Assembly (NCBI GenBank): GCA_023451825.1
Contig: JAEXYA010000050.1
Location: forward strand, 62,001-126,000
Direction of reading: 5' to 3'
From: Pseudomonadota bacterium
Lineage (GTDB): Bacteria > Pseudomonadota > Alphaproteobacteria > Rhizobiales > Xanthobacteraceae
Length of the DNA: 64,000 nucleotides
Made by a program: the position numbers and the translations under genes. The notes below the pieces were generated by a model. That model was not told the DNA's origin, did not search any database, and worked only from the letters and a program-made list of their open reading frames with translations. Below, in pieces: positions 23,606-32,152 of this stretch; the stretch's first letter is position 1, and every line of letters begins with the position of its first letter.

Positions 23606-24868
23606 ATGGCGCTGACATCGCGCGCGACGCGCAAACCGCGGAAGCGCAGCACGACAATCGCAAAGCCGAAGACGGTAAAGGGCCGCGTCGCCAAGAAGGC
23701 CGCGCGAAAACCCCGCATTGCGCCGGCGGCGATGCGCGCCGATGCGATGGTCGAGCAGGCGCTGGCCATGTTCGCCCATGAGGTGCGCACACCTCTCACC
23801 GGCATTCTCGCGGTCAGCGATCTGCTTGCCACCTCCGAACTGTCCGAGCGCGAGCGCCGCTGGGTCGAGACCATCAAGGCCGGCGCCGAGCATCTCGCCG
23901 GCCTTGCGACGCTGTTCGTCGATGCCGCACGGAATCACAAAGCGGGTCTCGACCTGCGGCAGGATTTCTTCGATCTGCGCACGCTGAGCCGCGGCGTCGG
24001 TGATTCGCTGGCCGGCCGCGCGACGGCGAAAGGGCTGCAAGCGACCGTCGCCATCTCCGACAAGCTGCCGAATTTCGCCATCGGCGATCCCGTCCGGCTG
24101 CGCGCCGCGCTGGAAAACCTGATCGACAATGCCGTGAAATTCACCGAGCGCGGCAATGTCACGCTGAAGGTCTCGCCGGTCCGCATCGCCGGCAAGATCG
24201 GCGTGTCCTTTGCGGTGTCCGACTCGGGCATCGGCCTCACGCTGGCGGAGACCAAAAAGCTGTTCCGGCCGTTTTCGCAGGCCAATGTCTCCATCGCGGC
24301 GCGTTTCGGCGGCGCCGGGCTCGGCCTGTTCTCGGTGAAGCAACTCGCCAAGGCGATGGGCGGCGATGTCGCGGCCACCCAGCGCCGCGGCGGCGGCACC
24401 ACATTCACGCTCACCGTGGCGCTCGATCAGGTCCGCGGCGAGATTGCGCTGATGGCGCAATCGCAGGAGGAAGCCGCCGCCACCGAGGCGCTGCGTATTC
24501 TCAGCGTCGAAGACAATCCGTTCGGTCGCGTGGTGCTGAACGCCATTCTCACCGAGCTCGGCCATCAGGCCGAATTCATCGGCCGAGGCGAAGATGCCGC
24601 GACGCGCGTCGCGCAGGGCGATTTCGATGCGGTGCTGATGGATATGGTGCTGCCGGATATCAGCGGCATCGAGGCGATCCGCCAGATCCGCGCTTTGAAG
24701 AAGCCGTATGCCAGGATTGCCGTCATCGGCGTCTCCGGCCGCGGCGAGGACGAGGCGGCGGCGCGTCAGGCGGGAGCCGATAAATTCCTGATCAAGCCGG
24801 TTTCTCCACGGGCGCTAGCGACTGCGCTTCTTGCTGCGAAACGCCGTCTGGCAGTCGCGAGCGAATGA
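23606..24868 (+). CDS. Soluble hybrid histidine kinase with receiver domain
   Basis: A 420-residue protein: a very basic N-terminus (about 1-40, many Lys/Arg), a HisKA domain with the phospho-acceptor in FAHEVRTPLTG (H58), an HATPase domain (N-box LIDNAVKFTE, G-boxes DSGIGL and GGAGLGLFS), and a C-terminal receiver with phospho-aspartate D346 in LMDMVLPD and conserved K in FLIKPVS. No membrane segment or sensor domain is present, so the signal must come from a partner or a protein-protein contact. Start ATG 23606. Its 3' end overlaps the convergent YihY gene by 77 bp. Confidence 0.87.
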   Translation: MALTSRATRKPRKRSTTIAKPKTVKGRVAKKAARKPRIAPAAMRADAMVEQALAMFAHEVRTPLTGILAVSDLLATSELSERERRWVETIKAGAEHLAGLATLFVDAARNHKAGLDLRQDFFDLRTLSRGVGDSLAGRATAKGLQATVAISDKLPNFAIGDPVRLRAALENLIDNAVKFTERGNVTLKVSPVRIAGKIGVSFAVSDSGIGLTLAETKKLFRPFSQANVSIAARFGGAGLGLFSVKQLAKAMGGDVAATQRRGGGTTFTLTVALDQVRGEIALMAQSQEEAAATEALRILSVEDNPFGRVVLNAILTELGHQAEFIGRGEDAATRVAQGDFDAVLMDMVLPDISGIEAIRQIRALKKPYARIAVIGVSGRGEDEAAARQAGADKFLIKPVSPRALATALLAAKRRLAVASE

Positions 24869-25739
24869 TCGCTGCATTCAGCGCGCCGCCGAACACGAAG
24901 ATCGCGGAAATGAAATACAGGAACACCAACGCGATGATGACCGAGGCGAGGCCCGCATACATCGTCACGTAATTGGTGGCGAAGCGCGCGAGATAGAGGC
25001 CGAAGCCGATGCCCGATGCCAGCGAAGCGAGCATCGTGAAGACGATGCCCGGCATGATCTGCCATAGCGTGCGCCGCCCGGCGGGCAGCCAGGTGTGCAG
25101 GATCACCAATGCGATGATCATGGCGACGATGGTGATGCCGTAGCGGGCGAAGGTGAGCAGGCGCTCATTGTTCTCGATGACGAGAGGCACATAGCGCCGC
25201 ACGATCTCGAGCACCAAGGGCCCGAGCACGATCAGGAACGCGAGCAGCAGTGCCGTGACGGCGGCAATCAGCGTGTAGCCGATGGATTCCAGCCGCAGCC
25301 AATACCAGCGCCGCGGCTCCACCACCGAATATGCGCGGTTCAGCGCGACGCGCAGGCTCTCCACACCGTTGGAGGCGAAATAGACGGCGAGGACGAGGCC
25401 GATGGTCAAGGCGTCACCGCGCGTCGTCGTCAGCACCTCATGGATTTGCGATGACAGCGCGCCGGCAACCTGATCCGGCCAGACTTCCAGCAGCAGGTTC
25501 ACCGCCTGATCGGCAAGATCCTTGGAGCCGAAGAAGCCGGCGAGTGAGGCCAGCACGATGAGAAACGGAAACAGCGCCATCAGCGTGGACAGCGCGATAT
25601 GGCTGGCGATCGCCCAGCCGTCATCGGCAAGAAAGCGGTAAAAGGCGTCGAGGCCGATATTAAAGGCGATACGTATCTGCCTCACAGTCCACCTGGTTGA
25701 ATCGGCTGCTTGCGCCAGCTTCCCTGATATAACGCGCAA
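24792..25739 (-). CDS. YihY/BrkB family membrane protein
   Basis: A 315-residue protein with about six membrane segments in the YihY/BrkB (UPF0761) family: DAFYRFLADDGWAIASHIALSTLMALFPFL near residue 31 and the later ASNGVESLRVALNRAY are typical. Family members were once labelled ribonuclease BN; their function is not settled. The start is uncertain, TTG at 25739 or GTG at 25685, which has AGGTGG just upstream. The 3' end runs 77 bp into the coding end of the hybrid kinase on the other strand. Confidence 0.82.
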   Translation of the reverse strand: MRVISGKLAQAADSTRWTVRQIRIAFNIGLDAFYRFLADDGWAIASHIALSTLMALFPFLIVLASLAGFFGSKDLADQAVNLLLEVWPDQVAGALSSQIHEVLTTTRGDALTIGLVLAVYFASNGVESLRVALNRAYSVVEPRRWYWLRLESIGYTLIAAVTALLLAFLIVLGPLVLEIVRRYVPLVIENNERLLTFARYGITIVAMIIALVILHTWLPAGRRTLWQIMPGIVFTMLASLASGIGFGLYLARFATNYVTMYAGLASVIIALVFLYFISAIFVFGGALNAAIIRSRLPDGVSQQEAQSLAPVEKPA

Positions 25740-25760
25740 AAGCCAGAACGTTGCATCTCC

Positions 25761-25882
25761 TGTCGTCCCGGCGAACGCCGGGACCCATAACCTCCGAAGC
25801 CATGAGGCGAAGACAAGCCGCCACCTGCGCGTTTCAACTCAGGCGCTGGTGTGTATGGATCCCGGCGTCCGCCGGGATGACA
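25761..25882. repeat. Palindromic intergenic repeat, family C copy 1
   Basis: A 122-bp unit beginning TGTCGTCCCGGCGAACGCC and ending GGCGTCCGCCGGGATGACAG. Its relative is at 46823-46942. It lies in the 5' leader of the aminopeptidase gene and is read through by the spurious longer ORF there. Confidence 0.85.
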
Positions 25883-25951
25883 GGGCCGGTGGCAAATCGC
25901 TCCCGCATTCCCTACATTCGCGTCACCGACCACAGTCTAAGCAGGCCCCTC

Positions 25952-27202
25952 ATGACCATCCACCAGCGCCCCCACGCCATCGATCCCGTCAAACTCGACC
26001 GGCTTGCCGAAGTCGCCGTCAAAGTCGGGCTGCAACTGGTGCCGGGACAGGATCTGTTGCTGACGGCACCTGCCGCGGCACTGCCGCTGGTGCGCAAGAT
26101 TGCGGAGCATGCCTATAAAGCCGGTGCAGGTCTGGTCACGCCGTTCTTCTCGGATGAAGAAATGACACTGGCCCGCTATCGCCATGGCCATGACGACACC
26201 TTTGATCGCGCCGCCGGCTGGTTGTATGAGGGCATGGCGAAAGCGCTCGGCAACAACACGGCACGCCTCGCCATCGTCGGTGACAATCCGATGCTGCTGT
26301 CGAACGAGGACCCTGCAAAAGTCGCGCGCGCGAGCAAGGCGAACTCCATCGCCTATCAGCCGGCCCTGCAGAAGATCGCCGGCTTCGACATCAACTGGAA
26401 CATCGTCGCCTATCCCACGCTGTCCTGGGCCAAGCAGGTGTTCCCGAATGATGACGACGACGTCGCCGTGCAAAAACTCGCCGAAGCCATTTTCGCCGCC
26501 TCGCGCGTCGACAACGCCGATCCGATTGGCGCCTGGACGAAGCACAACGCTTCGCTGCGCACCCGCACCGACTGGCTGAACGGCCAGCGTTTTCACGCGC
26601 TGCATTTCAAGGGACCGGGCACCGATCTCGTGGTGGGTCTCGCCGATGGCCACGAATGGGAAGGCGGCGCCTCCACGGCCAAGAACGGGATCATCTGCAA
26701 TGCCAACATCCCGACCGAAGAAGTCTTCACCACGCCGCATGCTGCGCGTGTGAACGGACATGTCCGCTCGACCAAGCCGCTGTCCTATCAAGGCACGCTG
26801 ATCGAAGACATCGCGGTACGGTTCGAGGACGGCAAGATCGTCGAGGCGAAAGCCTCTCGCGGCGAAGCGGTGCTCAACAAGGTGCTGGACACGGATGAAG
26901 GCTCACGCCGTCTCGGCGAAGTGGCGCTGGTGCCGCATTCGTCGCCGATCTCGGCCAGCAGGCTGTTGTTCTACAACACGCTGTTCGACGAAAACGCTGC
27001 CTGCCACATCGCGCTTGGCCAGTGCTATTCAAAATGCTTCGTCGACGGCGACAAGCTGACGCCCGAACAGATCGCGGCCCAGGGCGGCAACAAGAGTTTC
27101 ATCCATATCGATTGGATGATCGGCTCCGGCGAGATCGACGTCGACGGTGTCCATGACGATGGCCGGCGGGTTCCGGTCTTCCGCAAGGGCGAGTGGGCCT
27201 GA
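25952..27202 (+). CDS. M29 family aminopeptidase
   Basis: A 416-residue metallo-aminopeptidase of family M29 (aminopeptidase T/AmpS). Features include the N-terminal GLQLVPGQDLLLTAP, the metal-ligand region EGGASTAKNGIICNANIPTEEVFTTPH, and the later VPHSSPISASRLLFYNTLFDENAACHIALGQCY with conserved Glu/His ligands, then FIHIDWMIGS. It is a cytosolic dinuclear metal enzyme that clips N-terminal residues from peptides. I start at ATG 25952; the longer frame from 25751 translates the palindromic repeat upstream and should be discarded. Confidence 0.92.
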   Translation: MTIHQRPHAIDPVKLDRLAEVAVKVGLQLVPGQDLLLTAPAAALPLVRKIAEHAYKAGAGLVTPFFSDEEMTLARYRHGHDDTFDRAAGWLYEGMAKALGNNTARLAIVGDNPMLLSNEDPAKVARASKANSIAYQPALQKIAGFDINWNIVAYPTLSWAKQVFPNDDDDVAVQKLAEAIFAASRVDNADPIGAWTKHNASLRTRTDWLNGQRFHALHFKGPGTDLVVGLADGHEWEGGASTAKNGIICNANIPTEEVFTTPHAARVNGHVRSTKPLSYQGTLIEDIAVRFEDGKIVEAKASRGEAVLNKVLDTDEGSRRLGEVALVPHSSPISASRLLFYNTLFDENAACHIALGQCYSKCFVDGDKLTPEQIAAQGGNKSFIHIDWMIGSGEIDVDGVHDDGRRVPVFRKGEWA

Positions 27203-27358
27203 CCAAACACGCAATCGCGGGGGAAATGGCTGCGGTTTTACGCTAAAACTGCGCCATGGCCCCTGCCTCCGGATTGCCTCTGTGGCGCCGCAAGATTGCC
27301 GCATGATTTCTGACCAATGCCGGTCGAAGATGGCGTTTTCGGCGCTGAAATCCGCTGA

Positions 27359-27796
27359 TCAGCGACCGACGCGCGACCAGTTTTCGCCGCCGCAGATCGC
27401 GCCGACGCAGCCTTCGACCTTGAGCGTGCTCGGTCCGGTCAGCGAGACATTGCTCACATAATATTTGCCGTCGTCAGCGTTATAGATCTGACCCGACCAG
27501 GTATTCGCGCCAGTGGGCTTCATGCCAAAGAACAGATGCACGCCGATCATCGAGCGCGTTGCGAGTTTGGGATCGGGATTCTTGTCGTCGATCGGCGGCT
27601 GGCCAGTGCGCGGATCGATCTTGTCGCGCAGCGAGACGATGACACCGCAAAGCTGCGAACCGCATTTGCTGACACGGACATTGGCATCACCGGCCTGAGT
27701 CTGCCACACGCCCGCTTCGCCACCAGCTTGCGCCAATGCGGGCGTGGCAAGTGTGACACCCAGCAATGCGGTCATGACGGCGGTGCGGATCGACAT
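27359..27796 (-). CDS. DUF2147 domain protein
   Basis: A 145-residue secreted protein with signal peptide (LLGVTLATPALAQ) and a DUF2147 domain with the usual GVWQT start, KCGSQLCGVIVSL, an ID..GQPPIDDKNPDP segment and GCVGAICGGENWSRV end. The paired cysteines likely form disulfides. The family is a beta-barrel, lipocalin-like fold of unknown function, often in Gram-negative periplasms. A strong GAGGAG site precedes the ATG at 27794-27796. It is convergent with the aminopeptidase. Confidence 0.88.
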   Translation of the reverse strand: MSIRTAVMTALLGVTLATPALAQAGGEAGVWQTQAGDANVRVSKCGSQLCGVIVSLRDKIDPRTGQPPIDDKNPDPKLATRSMIGVHLFFGMKPTGANTWSGQIYNADDGKYYVSNVSLTGPSTLKVEGCVGAICGGENWSRVGR

Positions 27797-27916
27797 GCAA
27801 TTCTCCTCGGATCAGGCGGCTTGCATAACAAGAAAACGGATTCGCGCAATTGGCGTGAGACGCTAGGGTAAAGCGAAATTGTCGCAATTACCGAGATTTG
27901 ATCGGGTTTTGGATGA

Positions 27917-28441
27917 TCACCAAGGCAGGCCGCAGAGATCCAACTCGCCTTCATGCGGCGCGCGCTTCAGGTAATAGACCAGCGGCTGCATTGCATCGAA
28001 GCGAACGCGTTCGCCCTTCTGCTCCGCGAACACTTCGCCCTGGTAGGGCTTCCAATTGCGGCTCGTATAGAAGCCAGTCATCCCGGGATCGCAAAACAGC
28101 AGCGCAAAGTCGTTAGAGCGTTCATCGCGCAGCGTATGCAAGGCAGCATCGATGGCGACGCTGGCAAGCCCCTGACGCTGGAAATCCGGATGCGTGAGCA
28201 CGCCGCCAATGCCGCCGATCCGGATCGGCCGCTCGCGCCAAATCCCCGTGCGGCGATACAAGCCGACATGACAAACCGGCTGCTCGTCGGCTTCGACGAT
28301 CACGCGGAGATCAGGATGGGCGAATTCGACATTCGCCCAGGACAGCTGCGCGACGGTTGCCGGGGGCCAAACCAGGTCGAACAGCGGCTTGACGCGCGGC
28401 CAAGCCGCGTCGCCAGTGACGATTTCAATCTCGATACTCAT
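27917..28441 (-). CDS. GNAT N-acetyltransferase
   Basis: A 174-residue GNAT fold protein. The acetyl-CoA loop is visible as GVLTHPDFQRQGLASVAIDAAL (about 83-104), preceded by the RIGGIGG strand. The sequence has the overall look of the aminoglycoside 2'-acetyltransferase/NodA-like branch of GNAT enzymes, but the substrate cannot be predicted. It lies between DUF2147 and an MFS transporter gene and is divergent from the latter. Confidence 0.78.
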   Translation of the reverse strand: MSIEIEIVTGDAAWPRVKPLFDLVWPPATVAQLSWANVEFAHPDLRVIVEADEQPVCHVGLYRRTGIWRERPIRIGGIGGVLTHPDFQRQGLASVAIDAALHTLRDERSNDFALLFCDPGMTGFYTSRNWKPYQGEVFAEQKGERVRFDAMQPLVYYLKRAPHEGELDLCGLPW

Positions 28442-28557
28442 TTTCGCTGATCGCCCCTGCGTCCGGTGCAGCCTTATAAGGCTCCGTGTGGGTAGAAAAC
28501 TTATCGAATCCCATGCTTATACGAGAATAATATTCTGGTAATTCAAGGGGCGGGAGA

Positions 28558-29799
28558 ATGACCGAGGCGGAGCTTTCGAAGTATCAGCGCTGGGCGATTT
28601 TGGCCGGCGCAGCAACGTTGCTCAGCCTGGCCATGGGCATGCGCCAGAGCTTTGGTCTGTTTCAGCCCTCGATCCTGCGCGACACCGCCATCACCACGGC
28701 CGACTTCTCGCTCGCCACGGCGCTTCAAAATGTGGTGTGGGGCATCTCGCAGCCTTTCGTGGGCGCCATCGCCGATCGCTTCGGCACCCGCTGGGTGATG
28801 ATCTCCGGCGTGCTGATCTATGCGGCTGGCCTTGTCTTCATGCTGTTCGCCACGACGCCGCTCTTTTTCACGCTCGGCGCCGGTCTGTGCGTCGGTCTCG
28901 CACTGTCCTGCACGGCCTCGAGCATGACGATGACCGTTGCCTCGCGCTCGGTTTCCGCAGCCAAGCGCAGCGTGACCATGGGCGCGGTGTCGGCGGCAGG
29001 CTCGCTCGGCCTCGTCATCGCATCGCCGCTGGCGCAGGCGCTGATTTCCACCGCCGGCTGGCAGGTGGCGCTGATCGGCTTTCTCGGCCTCGCTGCCGTG
29101 ATGATCCCCGCGGCTTTGCTGGCTGGCCAGTCGGACAAGATCGAACGCGCGCCGAGTGACGAGCCGGTGCAATCGCTCGGCGCCGTCGTACAGTCCGCGC
29201 TCGGCCATTCCGGCTATATCGTGCTGGCGCTGTCGTTCTTCGTATGTGGCCTGCAACTGGTCTTCATCACCACGCATCTGCCGAATTATCTCGCCACTTG
29301 CGGCCTCGATCCCTCGCTTGGCGCCACTGCGCTGGCGATGGTGGGCCTGTTCAATGTGTTCGGCTCTTACGCCTTCGGCTGGCTCGGTGGCCGCTATCCG
29401 AAGCAGATTCTGCTCGGCGGAATTTATATCGCGCGCTCGTTCGCGCTCGCTGCGTATTTCTATTTCCCGGCGACACCCACCACCACGCTTGTGTTTGCTG
29501 CTGTGCTCGGCTCGCTGTGGCTTGGCGTGGTGCCATTGGTGAACGGCCTCGTCGCGCAACTTTTCGGTTTGCGCTTCATGGCGACGCTGACTGGCATCGC
29601 CTTTCTCAGCCATCAGGCCGGTTCTTTCCTGGGCGCCTGGGGCGGCGGCCTCATCTTTGCGCAACTCGGCAATTACGATCGCGCATGGCAGTTCGCCGTG
29701 GTCATCGGCCTGATCGCCGGCTGTTTCCAGATGCTGATGAATGTGAAGCCGCCGGTGCGGCGCGATGCCATTCCGTCGGTGGTGCCAAATCCGGCTTGA
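28558..29799 (+). CDS. MFS transporter
   Basis: A 413-residue transporter with twelve predicted membrane helices. MFS features include the loop after helix 2 (ADRFGTRWVMISG, about 82-94), the cytoplasmic central loop at about 200-215, and the matching GWLGGRYPKQILL loop in the second half. It resembles the oxalate/formate-type and monocarboxylate-like MFS branch. The substrate is unknown. GGGGCGGGAG lies just before the ATG at 28558. It is a single gene followed by the sodB promoter palindrome. Confidence 0.85.
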   Translation: MTEAELSKYQRWAILAGAATLLSLAMGMRQSFGLFQPSILRDTAITTADFSLATALQNVVWGISQPFVGAIADRFGTRWVMISGVLIYAAGLVFMLFATTPLFFTLGAGLCVGLALSCTASSMTMTVASRSVSAAKRSVTMGAVSAAGSLGLVIASPLAQALISTAGWQVALIGFLGLAAVMIPAALLAGQSDKIERAPSDEPVQSLGAVVQSALGHSGYIVLALSFFVCGLQLVFITTHLPNYLATCGLDPSLGATALAMVGLFNVFGSYAFGWLGGRYPKQILLGGIYIARSFALAAYFYFPATPTTTLVFAAVLGSLWLGVVPLVNGLVAQLFGLRFMATLTGIAFLSHQAGSFLGAWGGGLIFAQLGNYDRAWQFAVVIGLIAGCFQMLMNVKPPVRRDAIPSVVPNPA

Positions 29800-29841
29800 A
29801 CAACAAGCGCCGCCCGATTCAAATCAAAGGGTGGGCGAGAG

Positions 29842-29870
29842 AACGGGAACCTTCTATAAAGGTTCCCGTT
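29842..29870 (+). promoter_or_regulatory. EcfG-type promoter of sodB inside a perfect palindrome
   Basis: GGAAC (29846-29850) and CGTT (29867-29870) are exactly 16 nt apart, a full match to the EcfG general stress promoter. Positions 29842-29853 and 29859-29870 are also perfect 12-bp inverted repeats, so the same motif reads identically on the minus strand. The expected start site lies about 29 nt before the sodB ATG. Confidence 0.68.
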
Positions 29871-29905
29871 AAGCCAACTCTCCCATTAACGTGGACCTTG
29901 ACCCC

Positions 29906-30505
29906 ATGACCTTCACGCTTCCCGATCTGCCCTACGCTCATGACGCGCTCGCGCCGTACATGTCGAAGGAAACGCTGGAATTCCATCACGATAAGCACCA
30001 TCAGGCTTATGTGACTAACGGCAACAACCTGCTGAAGGGCACCGAATTCGAGGGCAAGTCGCTCGAAGAGATCGTGAAGGGCTCGTTCGGCAAGAACGCC
30101 GCGCTCTTCAACAATGCCGGCCAGCACTATAACCATCTCCATTTCTGGAACTGGATGAAGCCGAATGGCGGTGGCGACAAGCTGCCGGGCCGTCTGGCCA
30201 AGAAGATCGACGAGGATCTCGGCGGTCTCGACAAGTTCAAGGCCGATTTCGCTGCTGCTGGCGCCGGCCAGTTCGGCTCGGGCTGGGCCTGGCTCGCCGT
30301 CAAGAACGGCAAGCTCGAAATCTCCAAGACCCCGAACGGCGAAAACCCGCTGGTGCACGGCGCGACCCCGATCCTCGGCGTCGACGTCTGGGAGCACTCC
30401 TACTACATCGACTATCGCAACCGTCGCCCCGACTATCTCAAGGCGTTCGTCGATAACCTCGTCAACTGGGACTATGTGGACGAGCTGTACGGCAAGGCGG
30501 TCTGA
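29906..30505 (+). CDS. sodB: Superoxide dismutase, Fe/Mn family
   Basis: A 199-residue cytoplasmic superoxide dismutase. Metal ligands are visible: H27 in EFHHDKHHQAYV, a histidine in HYNHLHFWNWM, and the Asp and His of GVDVWEHSYYIDYRNRRPDY. The HYNHLHFW sequence and overall features favour the iron type. I use ATG 29906 (MTFTLPDLPYA), the family's usual start; a GTG at 29891 would add five residues. An EcfG-type promoter lies directly upstream and a terminator follows. Confidence 0.93.
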   Translation: MTFTLPDLPYAHDALAPYMSKETLEFHHDKHHQAYVTNGNNLLKGTEFEGKSLEEIVKGSFGKNAALFNNAGQHYNHLHFWNWMKPNGGGDKLPGRLAKKIDEDLGGLDKFKADFAAAGAGQFGSGWAWLAVKNGKLEISKTPNGENPLVHGATPILGVDVWEHSYYIDYRNRRPDYLKAFVDNLVNWDYVDELYGKAV

Positions 30506-30535
30506 TCGTCTTTGCGCTTCACGGCGTGAGGGATG

Positions 30536-30562
30536 GGCGGTAGCGCAAGCTGCCGCCTTTTT
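30536..30562 (+). terminator. Rho-independent terminator of sodB
   Basis: A 9-bp stem (30536-30544 with 30549-30557, one G-T wobble) with a GCAA tetraloop is followed by TTTTT. The form is canonical. It closes the single-gene sodB transcript. Confidence 0.85.
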
Positions 30563-30573
30563 CTTTTGGGCGC

Positions 30574-30672
30574 CGTTACGAGGAACTCTCGCGACGAAGC
30601 AATCCAGCTCTTGGTTTTCTGGATTGCTTCGCCAAGAGAAAGTTGACAACTTTCCCTTGGCTCGCAATGACG
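30574..30672. repeat. Palindromic intergenic repeat, family B copy 1 (degenerate)
   Basis: This unit contains GACGAAGCAATCCAG and CTGGATTGCTTCG arms and ends CTCGCAATGACG. It matches the family at 47598-47684 and 59232-59311 but carries changes in the outer arms. It fills the gap between sodB and crcB. Confidence 0.75.
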
Positions 30673-30704
30673 GCTGCGAGGCCGGAATCGGATTTCGAAC
30701 CATC

Positions 30705-31079
30705 ATGCAATACGCACTCGTTTTCCTCGGCGGTGGCCTCGGCTCCGTGCTTCGCTATTTCGTCACCGTGATGAGCGGCCGTGCCTGGGGCACCGCGTTT
30801 CCATGGGGCACCTTCATCATCAACATCACCGGCTCGACCGTGATGGGCCTGATCGCGGGCTATCTCGCCTTCAAGGGCGAGGCGTCGCAGCCCTGGCGGC
30901 TGTTCCTAATGACCGGCATTCTCGGCGGCTACACCACCTTTTCGGCGTTCTCGCTCGATGCGGCACTCCTCTATGAGCGCGGCGAACTCGGCCTCGCGCT
31001 GGCCTATGTGCTTGGCTCCGTCGCGCTGTCCATCGCGGGCTTGTTCGCGGGCTTGGCTCTGGTGCGGCAGTTCGCCTGA
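30705..31079 (+). CDS. crcB: Fluoride ion exporter CrcB/Fluc
   Basis: A 124-residue protein with four membrane helices, a single-domain Fluc fluoride channel that works as a dual-topology dimer. Conserved features are GGGLGSVLRYF (8-19), GTFIINITGS (35-44) with the pore asparagine, and GGYTTFSAFS (74-83). It exports toxic fluoride. No fluoride riboswitch was recognisable upstream; a family B repeat sits there. The start ATG at 30705 is fixed by family length; the long upstream frame is sodB and repeat shadow. Confidence 0.92.
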   Translation: MQYALVFLGGGLGSVLRYFVTVMSGRAWGTAFPWGTFIINITGSTVMGLIAGYLAFKGEASQPWRLFLMTGILGGYTTFSAFSLDAALLYERGELGLALAYVLGSVALSIAGLFAGLALVRQFA

Positions 31080-31095
31080 CAGAAGCTTGCGCTAC

Positions 31096-31108
31096 GTTAT
31101 AATGTAAC
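31096..31108. promoter_or_regulatory. Probable Zur operator
   Basis: GTTATAATGTAAC is a near-perfect palindrome and matches the alphaproteobacterial Zur box (GTTATAnTATAAC) at all but one position. It lies about 78 nt before the ATG of the His-rich peptide that opens the znu operon. Zur with zinc would repress the operon here. Confidence 0.75.
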
Positions 31109-31185
31109 ATAGATTGGAAATGTGGTGCCGGAAGGTGCCTTTGTTTTCATTGGCCTTTTGGCCGTCGTATTGGTTCCGGCCCGCC

Positions 31186-31395
31186 ATGGCGCACGCGCAT
31201 CCCCACGATCACGACCATCACCATGGTCACGCGCATGGCCATGCTCACCACAGCCACGACCCGTCCGCCCCGCATCCGGCCCAGCCATCGCCGTGGTCGA
31301 TCCTGCGCATGTCGCTGCCCGGCCGGCTCGCGGCCGCGCTGGTGGTCTCCGCAGGGCTCTGGGCGGTGGTCCTGCTGGCGATGAGGCCGTCATGA
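31186..31395 (+). CDS. Small His-rich single-pass membrane protein
   Basis: A 69-residue protein begins AHAHPHDHDHHHGHAHGHAH, a metal-binding stretch, and ends with one membrane helix (RLAAALVVSAGLWAVVLLA). It is the first gene behind the Zur box and its stop overlaps the start of znuC by four bases, so it belongs to the zinc regulon. It may capture zinc at the membrane for the transporter. The ATG at 31186 is preferred, though an upstream frame from 31114 is open. Not a family I can name. Confidence 0.65.
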   Translation: MAHAHPHDHDHHHGHAHGHAHHSHDPSAPHPAQPSPWSILRMSLPGRLAAALVVSAGLWAVVLLAMRPS

Positions 31396-32150
31396 CGGTG
31401 CAGTTGAGTTTTCGCGACGTCACGCTCGGCTACGACCGCCATCCCGCCGTGCATCACCTGAATGGGGATGTGACCCAGGGCGCTTTGCTCGCGGTGGTCG
31501 GGCCGAATGGCGCCGGCAAGTCGACGCTGTTTCGCGGCATCGTCGGGATCCTGAAACCGCTGTCGGGCAAGATTGCGCTGGGCGGCATCAAGCAGCGCGA
31601 CATCGCTTACCTGCCGCAAAGCGCAGATATCGATCGCACATTCCCGATCTCGGTATTCGATTTCGTCGGCACCGGCCTGTGGCGGACGACCGGCATCTTT
31701 GGCGGCATCAGCAAGAAGGCGCGCGAGCAGATCGCGCAGGCGCTCGCCGCCGTCGGCCTCAACGGTTTTGAAAATCGCAATATCGGCACGCTATCCGGCG
31801 GCCAGATGCAGCGCATGCTGTTTGCACGCGTGCTGCTGCAGGATGCTGACGTCATCGTGCTCGACGAGCCGTTCAATGCCATCGACGCCAAGACCACGAT
31901 GGACCTGATCGCCCTGGTGCAACGCTGGCACGCCGAGCAACGGACGGTGTTGGCGGCGCTGCATGACATGGAAATGGTGCGCGCTTATTTCTCGCAAACA
32001 CTGCTGCTCGCACGCGGCGCGGTGGCCTGGGGGAAGACCGCGGACGTGCTGACATCCGACAATCTGCTCGAAGCACGCCGCATGTGCGAGGCGTTCGACG
32101 ACACCGCAGGCACTTGCGTGGCTGACCACGAGCGGTCGCAGGCGGCCTGA
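31392..32150 (+). CDS. znuC: Zinc ABC transporter ATP-binding protein
   Basis: A 252-residue ABC ATPase with Walker A GPNGAGKST (about 39-47), Q-loop YLPQSADIDR, signature LSGGQMQR, Walker B DVIVLDEPFNAID and switch histidine in LAALHDM. It energises zinc uptake with the following permease and binding protein. The ATG overlaps the preceding stop (ATGA), and its own stop is 2 bp from znuB. Regulation is expected through the Zur box at 31096. Confidence 0.92.
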   Translation: MTVQLSFRDVTLGYDRHPAVHHLNGDVTQGALLAVVGPNGAGKSTLFRGIVGILKPLSGKIALGGIKQRDIAYLPQSADIDRTFPISVFDFVGTGLWRTTGIFGGISKKAREQIAQALAAVGLNGFENRNIGTLSGGQMQRMLFARVLLQDADVIVLDEPFNAIDAKTTMDLIALVQRWHAEQRTVLAALHDMEMVRAYFSQTLLLARGAVAWGKTADVLTSDNLLEARRMCEAFDDTAGTCVADHERSQAA

Positions 32151-32152
32151 TC

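Noticed and set aside
25751..25951. N-terminal extension of the aminopeptidase
   Set aside because: It is translation of the family C palindrome; the family start is at 25952.
27917..28441. GNAT protein as an aminoglycoside resistance enzyme or NodA
   Set aside because: Only the general GNAT loop is clear; no symbiosis or resistance context is present.
30506..30704. Fluoride riboswitch before crcB
   Set aside because: The gap is taken up by the sodB terminator and a repeat; no crcB-motif core was recognisable.
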